Below are positions 61,505 through 64,000 of a DNA stretch of 64,000 bases, piece after piece. The stretch covers positions 3,192,501 through 3,256,500 of the forward strand of contig NZ_VFML01000001.1 of NCBI RefSeq assembly GCF_006715045.1. The letters are read 5' to 3'. Source of the stretch: Amycolatopsis cihanbeyliensis. Its GTDB lineage: Bacteria > Actinomycetota > Actinomycetes > Mycobacteriales > Pseudonocardiaceae. Below the pieces are notes generated by a model. That model was not told where the DNA came from, ran no database searches, and saw only the letters and a program-made list of their open reading frames with translations. The position numbers and the translations under genes were made by a program. The first letter of the stretch is position 1; each line of letters begins with the position of its first letter.

Positions 61505-62808
61505 CGGAGGAACCCTTCGTAGTTGCGCTGCATCAGCTGGCTTTCAATCTGCTTCATGGTGTCGAGACCGACACCGACCATGATCAGCACAGCCGTGCCG
61601 CCGAACGGGAAGTTCTGGTTCTGCCCCGGGTCGGTAACGGACAGGAAGAAGTTGGGAAGGATCGCCACCAGACCGAGGTAGATCGACCCCGGCAGAGTGA
61701 TCCGGTTCAGCACGAAGCGCAGGTACTCCGCTGTCGGGCGCCCTGGCCTGATACCTGGGATGAAGCCACCGAACTTCTTCATCTCCTCGGCACGTTCGTC
61801 AACGTTGAACGTGATGGAGATGTAGAAGTACGTGAAGAACATGATCAGTGCGAAGTACAGCAGGATGTGCAGCCAGCTGGACTGATCGACGATGTAACGC
61901 TGCATGAACGCCTGCCACCCGGAGGCGTCGGTCGGGTCACCGATGAGCCGGCTGATCAGGTCCGGCAGGTACAGCAGAGAGGAACCGAAGATGACCGGAA
62001 TGACACCGGCCTGGTTGACCTTGATCGGCAGGTAGGTGGAGGTCCCGCCGTACATCCGGCGCCCGATCATGCGCTTGGCGTACTGCACCGGGATGCGACG
62101 CTGCCCCTGCTCGACGAAAACCACGCTGGCGATGATCGCCAGTGCGAGCACGCAGACGAAGGCGAACACCGTTCCGCCCTGGCTGCTGAGGATGTTGGCG
62201 CCCTCGGCCGGGATCCGGGCCGCGATATTCAGGAAGATCAGCACGGACATGCCGTTGCCGACACCGCGCTCGGTGATCAGCTCGCCGAGCCACATCATCA
62301 CGGCGGTACCGGCCGTCATCGTCAGCACGATCATCGCCAGCGCGTAGACACTGTTGTCCGGGATGACCGATTCCGGGCAGCCCTGGAACATCGCACCACG
62401 GTCGGCGAGCGCCACCACACCGGTCGCCTGCAGGATCGCGAGACCGATGGTGAGGTACCGGGTGTACTGGGTCAGCTTGCCCTGACCGGCCTGCCCCTCC
62501 TTCTTCAGCTCCTCGAAGCGAGGGATCACCACGGTGAGCAGCTGAACGATGATGCTCGCGGTGATATACGGCATGATGCCGGTCGAAAAAATCGACAGCT
62601 GTAGGAGAGCCCCGCCACTGAACAGGTTCAGCAGCGAGTAGATGCCCTGGTCTTCGACCTGCGCTTGACATGCCTGCACGTTGGGATAGGAGACCCCGGG
62701 CGCCGGCATGACGGCACCCACACGGTAGACCGCCACGATCATCAGCGTGAACAGGATCTTCTTGCGCAGGTCCGGCGTCGCGAGAGCCGAGCGGAAGGCG
62801 CTGAGCAC
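61501..62808 (-). CDS. secY: Protein translocase channel subunit SecY
   Basis: SecY forms the protein-conducting channel of the general secretion pathway, 435 residues with ten transmembrane helices. Recognised segments are LFSGGALLQLSIFSTGIMPYITASI (helix 2 plug region), GQRRIPVQYAKR and FGGFIPGIRPGRPTAEYL (the loop that SecA touches). The start is GTG at 62808. There is no rplO immediately upstream, as in many actinobacteria; a 341-bp leader with a hairpin at 62921-62950 precedes it. It is first of the secY-adk-map operon. Confidence 0.97.
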   Translation of the reverse strand: MLSAFRSALATPDLRKKILFTLMIVAVYRVGAVMPAPGVSYPNVQACQAQVEDQGIYSLLNLFSGGALLQLSIFSTGIMPYITASIIVQLLTVVIPRFEELKKEGQAGQGKLTQYTRYLTIGLAILQATGVVALADRGAMFQGCPESVIPDNSVYALAMIVLTMTAGTAVMMWLGELITERGVGNGMSVLIFLNIAARIPAEGANILSSQGGTVFAFVCVLALAIIASVVFVEQGQRRIPVQYAKRMIGRRMYGGTSTYLPIKVNQAGVIPVIFGSSLLYLPDLISRLIGDPTDASGWQAFMQRYIVDQSSWLHILLYFALIMFFTYFYISITFNVDERAEEMKKFGGFIPGIRPGRPTAEYLRFVLNRITLPGSIYLGLVAILPNFFLSVTDPGQNQNFPFGGTAVLIMVGVGLDTMKQIESQLMQRNYEGFLR

Positions 62809-63153
62809 GCGGGGGACCTCCTCGGCGTCGTCGGGAGTCGACCGACGATCGGCTTGGCCGGTGCTGCGACCGGCGGGAACACAGCAGTTCCCGACTCACC
62901 CACGGACGGGCAAGCCGGGAACGCTTCGGGGCATATCGGTCCCGAAGCGTGTCGCCGACTCTAACAGCCTCGCGCAGAGTAGCTGCACCGTGTGCGGCAA
63001 AAACCGACGGAGGTCGGTAGGACAGCGGCGTCCATTCCGCCGAGTGGCCGCACCTGGACCGTCCGGGAAGAGGGCTCACCGCGCTGTCTGAGGCCAGGCA
63101 ACATGCGCCGGGTGGCCTCTATGTATCCGTTCACCTTCCTCCCCAGAGGCCCG
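62809..63153 (-). other. 345-bp secY upstream region
   Basis: This is noncoding as far as I can see. On the minus strand it has a TAGAGT (62958-62963), which fits a -10 box, but no good -35 box at the right spacing. The hairpin at 62921-62950 lies about 110 bp upstream of secY. Short open frames here overlap with shadow frames and have no ribosome sites. Confidence 0.55.
62921..62950 (-). promoter_or_regulatory. Hairpin in the secY leader
   Basis: Perfect ten-base arms (62921-62930 and 62941-62950, ACGCTTCGGG) with a ten-base loop lie about 115-145 bp upstream of secY. It is a candidate leader structure through which secY operon expression could be controlled; it is not a classical terminator. 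Confidence 0.5.
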
Positions 63154-63215
63154 ACGGTTAGCCCGCTAAACGCACGGTGCGCGGGCCGGCGGGCTACGTT
63201 TAGCGGGCTAACCGT
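63154..63215. repeat. Palindromic repeat cluster (two copies, inverted)
   Basis: Copies at 63154-63173 and 63196-63215 have opposite orientation and are 42 bp apart (22-bp spacer). The second extends to GGCTACG/CGTAGCC arms (63192-63219) with one mismatch. They end 6 bp before the stop of the secreted protein gene. Confidence 0.92.
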
Positions 63216-63221
63216 AGCCAG

Positions 63222-63815
63222 TCAGCACTGGGGGTTGGTTTCTTGGACGTAGATGTCCCAGGCCGGCTGGGCGGCGGGACCGTCGACGGCCACGTTGTGC
63301 ACGTACCAGTAGTAGTGCCCGTAGTACCGGTCCTCGAAGTGCATCTCGTAAGTACCGACGACGCGCTGCCGCATGGGTGCGGCGAAGATGTCCACCGCCT
63401 GGTACGGCCCGAGCTCGTGACGGATCTCGTCAGCCCTGGTGGAGCTCCAGCTCCACTCCTGGGTGAAGCTGGTCTCGAAACCGGCTTCGAATATCTCCCC
63501 CAGTCGCACGCTGGCACTGATCGTGACACCGACGCTGTTGGTGGTGGTGGCCGAGGACTCCCAACGAATCACCCTGGTGGAGGTCCCCGCCGAGCAGTTC
63601 CGCGCCCCACCCGCCAGCTGGTACTCACCTCGGTAGACCTGGGGTGAGCTGGTCGGATGGAAGACGCACAGGTTAGGCACACCCCGCTCGCACTGGTCGA
63701 GCAGCTGCCGGATGGTCGGTTCATCGTGCGCCGAGGCCGCGACCGGCGCCTGCAGACCGAGCACGGTCATCATGGCGGCCGCCAGCACGGTGAGCATTCG
63801 CTTGCCAATTCTCAT
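63222..63815 (-). CDS. Secreted protein of unknown function, beta-rich
   Basis: This exported protein has 197 residues with a signal peptide (about 1-29). The mature part contains four cysteines (CERGVPNLC, NCSAG and the final QC). The middle (SVGVTISASVRLGEIFEAGF, ETSFTQEWSWSSTRADEIRH) alternates Ser/Thr and hydrophobic residues, as in the beta-hairpin stem of aerolysin-like pore-forming toxins, followed by aromatic strands (HFEDRYYGHYYWYV). The family assignment is only a hint. GAGGAG stands 6 bases before the ATG, 10 bp after the upstream gene's stop, so the pair is co-transcribed. It is followed by the two repeats at 63154-63215. Confidence 0.72.
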   Translation of the reverse strand: MRIGKRMLTVLAAAMMTVLGLQAPVAASAHDEPTIRQLLDQCERGVPNLCVFHPTSSPQVYRGEYQLAGGARNCSAGTSTRVIRWESSATTTNSVGVTISASVRLGEIFEAGFETSFTQEWSWSSTRADEIRHELGPYQAVDIFAAPMRQRVVGTYEMHFEDRYYGHYYWYVHNVAVDGPAAQPAWDIYVQETNPQC

Positions 63816-63825
63816 TCTCGGCTCC

Positions 63826-63999
63826 TCAACTCAGCCCGACGACCCAGGTCTCGTCATTGATGTGGCTACCGACGTCGGCATGGTCACCGCGGTACGGCCC
63901 TTCCCTGCTGCCGTCCTGCCGGTACAGCCATACCCAGCAGGTCGACCACCCCTGAACCGATGAGATCTCGTTACGCAGGACATGGTCTTCGAGAGGGAA
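63826..63999 (-). CDS. Partial protein of unknown function (cut by window end)
   Basis: Only the last 57 residues are in the window. They include VQGWSTCWVWLYRQDG and YRGDHADVGSHINDETWVVG, with four tryptophans, one cysteine and an aspartate/histidine-rich segment. It is upstream of and probably co-transcribed with the secreted protein gene (10 bp gap). I recognise no family. Similar aromatic and polar content suggests another small secreted, beta-rich protein, but its N-terminus is not seen. Confidence 0.6.
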   Translation of the reverse strand, partial: FPLEDHVLRNEISSVQGWSTCWVWLYRQDGSREGPYRGDHADVGSHINDETWVVGLS

Positions 64000-64000
64000 C

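Overview
The window is high-GC actinobacterial chromosome. Most of it is core housekeeping DNA in the gene order of the Mycobacterium tuberculosis stretch running from groEL1/groES through alr, glmS, glmM, rpsI-rplM, the ESX-4 type VII secretion locus, truA, rplQ and rpoA to infA. An ESX-4 locus that includes EccE, a LATTG-type wall anchor, an exosortase-like protein, and secY-adk-map next to infA together suggest a member of the Pseudonocardiaceae or a close relative. That placement is an inference from gene content and composition; no database was consulted.

Layout. (1) 1-3.4 kb: the 3' end of an SDR gene, groEL1 and groES with a CIRCE operator, and an acetyltransferase. (2) 3.6-9.6 kb: accessory genes, namely a Tat-exported PhoD phosphatase, a secreted amidase, an unusual MerR/sliding-clamp fusion and UDP-GlcNAc 2-epimerase. 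(3) 9.5-12.8 kb: a surface-protein island with a GT2 glycosyltransferase, an exosortase-like protease, a choice-of-anchor-P-like protein and a 59-residue LATTG protein. (4) 12.8-25.5 kb: tsaD-rimI-tsaB, tsaE-hydrolase-alr, a polyol operon (dehydrogenase, DeoR regulator, xylulokinase), the NAD(P)HX repair enzyme and glmS. (5) 26.5-34.7 kb: two related modules of candidate type VII substrates flanking a fatty acyl-AMP ligase and an acyl carrier protein. (6) 34.8-37.3 kb: glmM, rpsI, rplM. (7) 37.5-53.5 kb: the ESX-4 locus (lipoprotein, DUF4333-like protein, two WXG100 proteins, Hsp70-like protein, EccC, EccD, MycP, EccB, EccE and an EccE-coupled protein). (8) 53.7-62.8 kb: an endonuclease-like gene, then truA, rplQ, rpoA, rpsD, rpsK, rpsM, rpmJ, infA, map, adk and secY, all on the minus strand. 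(9) 63.2-64 kb: a secreted protein of unknown function and the end of its upstream partner.

How the genes work together. EccB, C, D, E and MycP form the membrane secretion machine. The WXG100 pair and the helical proteins of the duplicated modules are its likely clients. The ligase and acyl carrier protein form a self-contained acyl-activation pair inside the client region. tsaB/D/E serve tRNA t6A synthesis, and glmS/glmM/alr supply the cell wall.

The most striking non-genic feature is a family of about 27 short palindromic repeats with core TTTAGC-SS-GCTAAA. They lie almost entirely between genes. When clustered, they are separated by spacers of 12 or 22-23 bp, that is, one or two helical turns. 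Some sit inside very long perfect hairpins, one supplies a stop codon and one lies inside truA. I know of no described family with this sequence.
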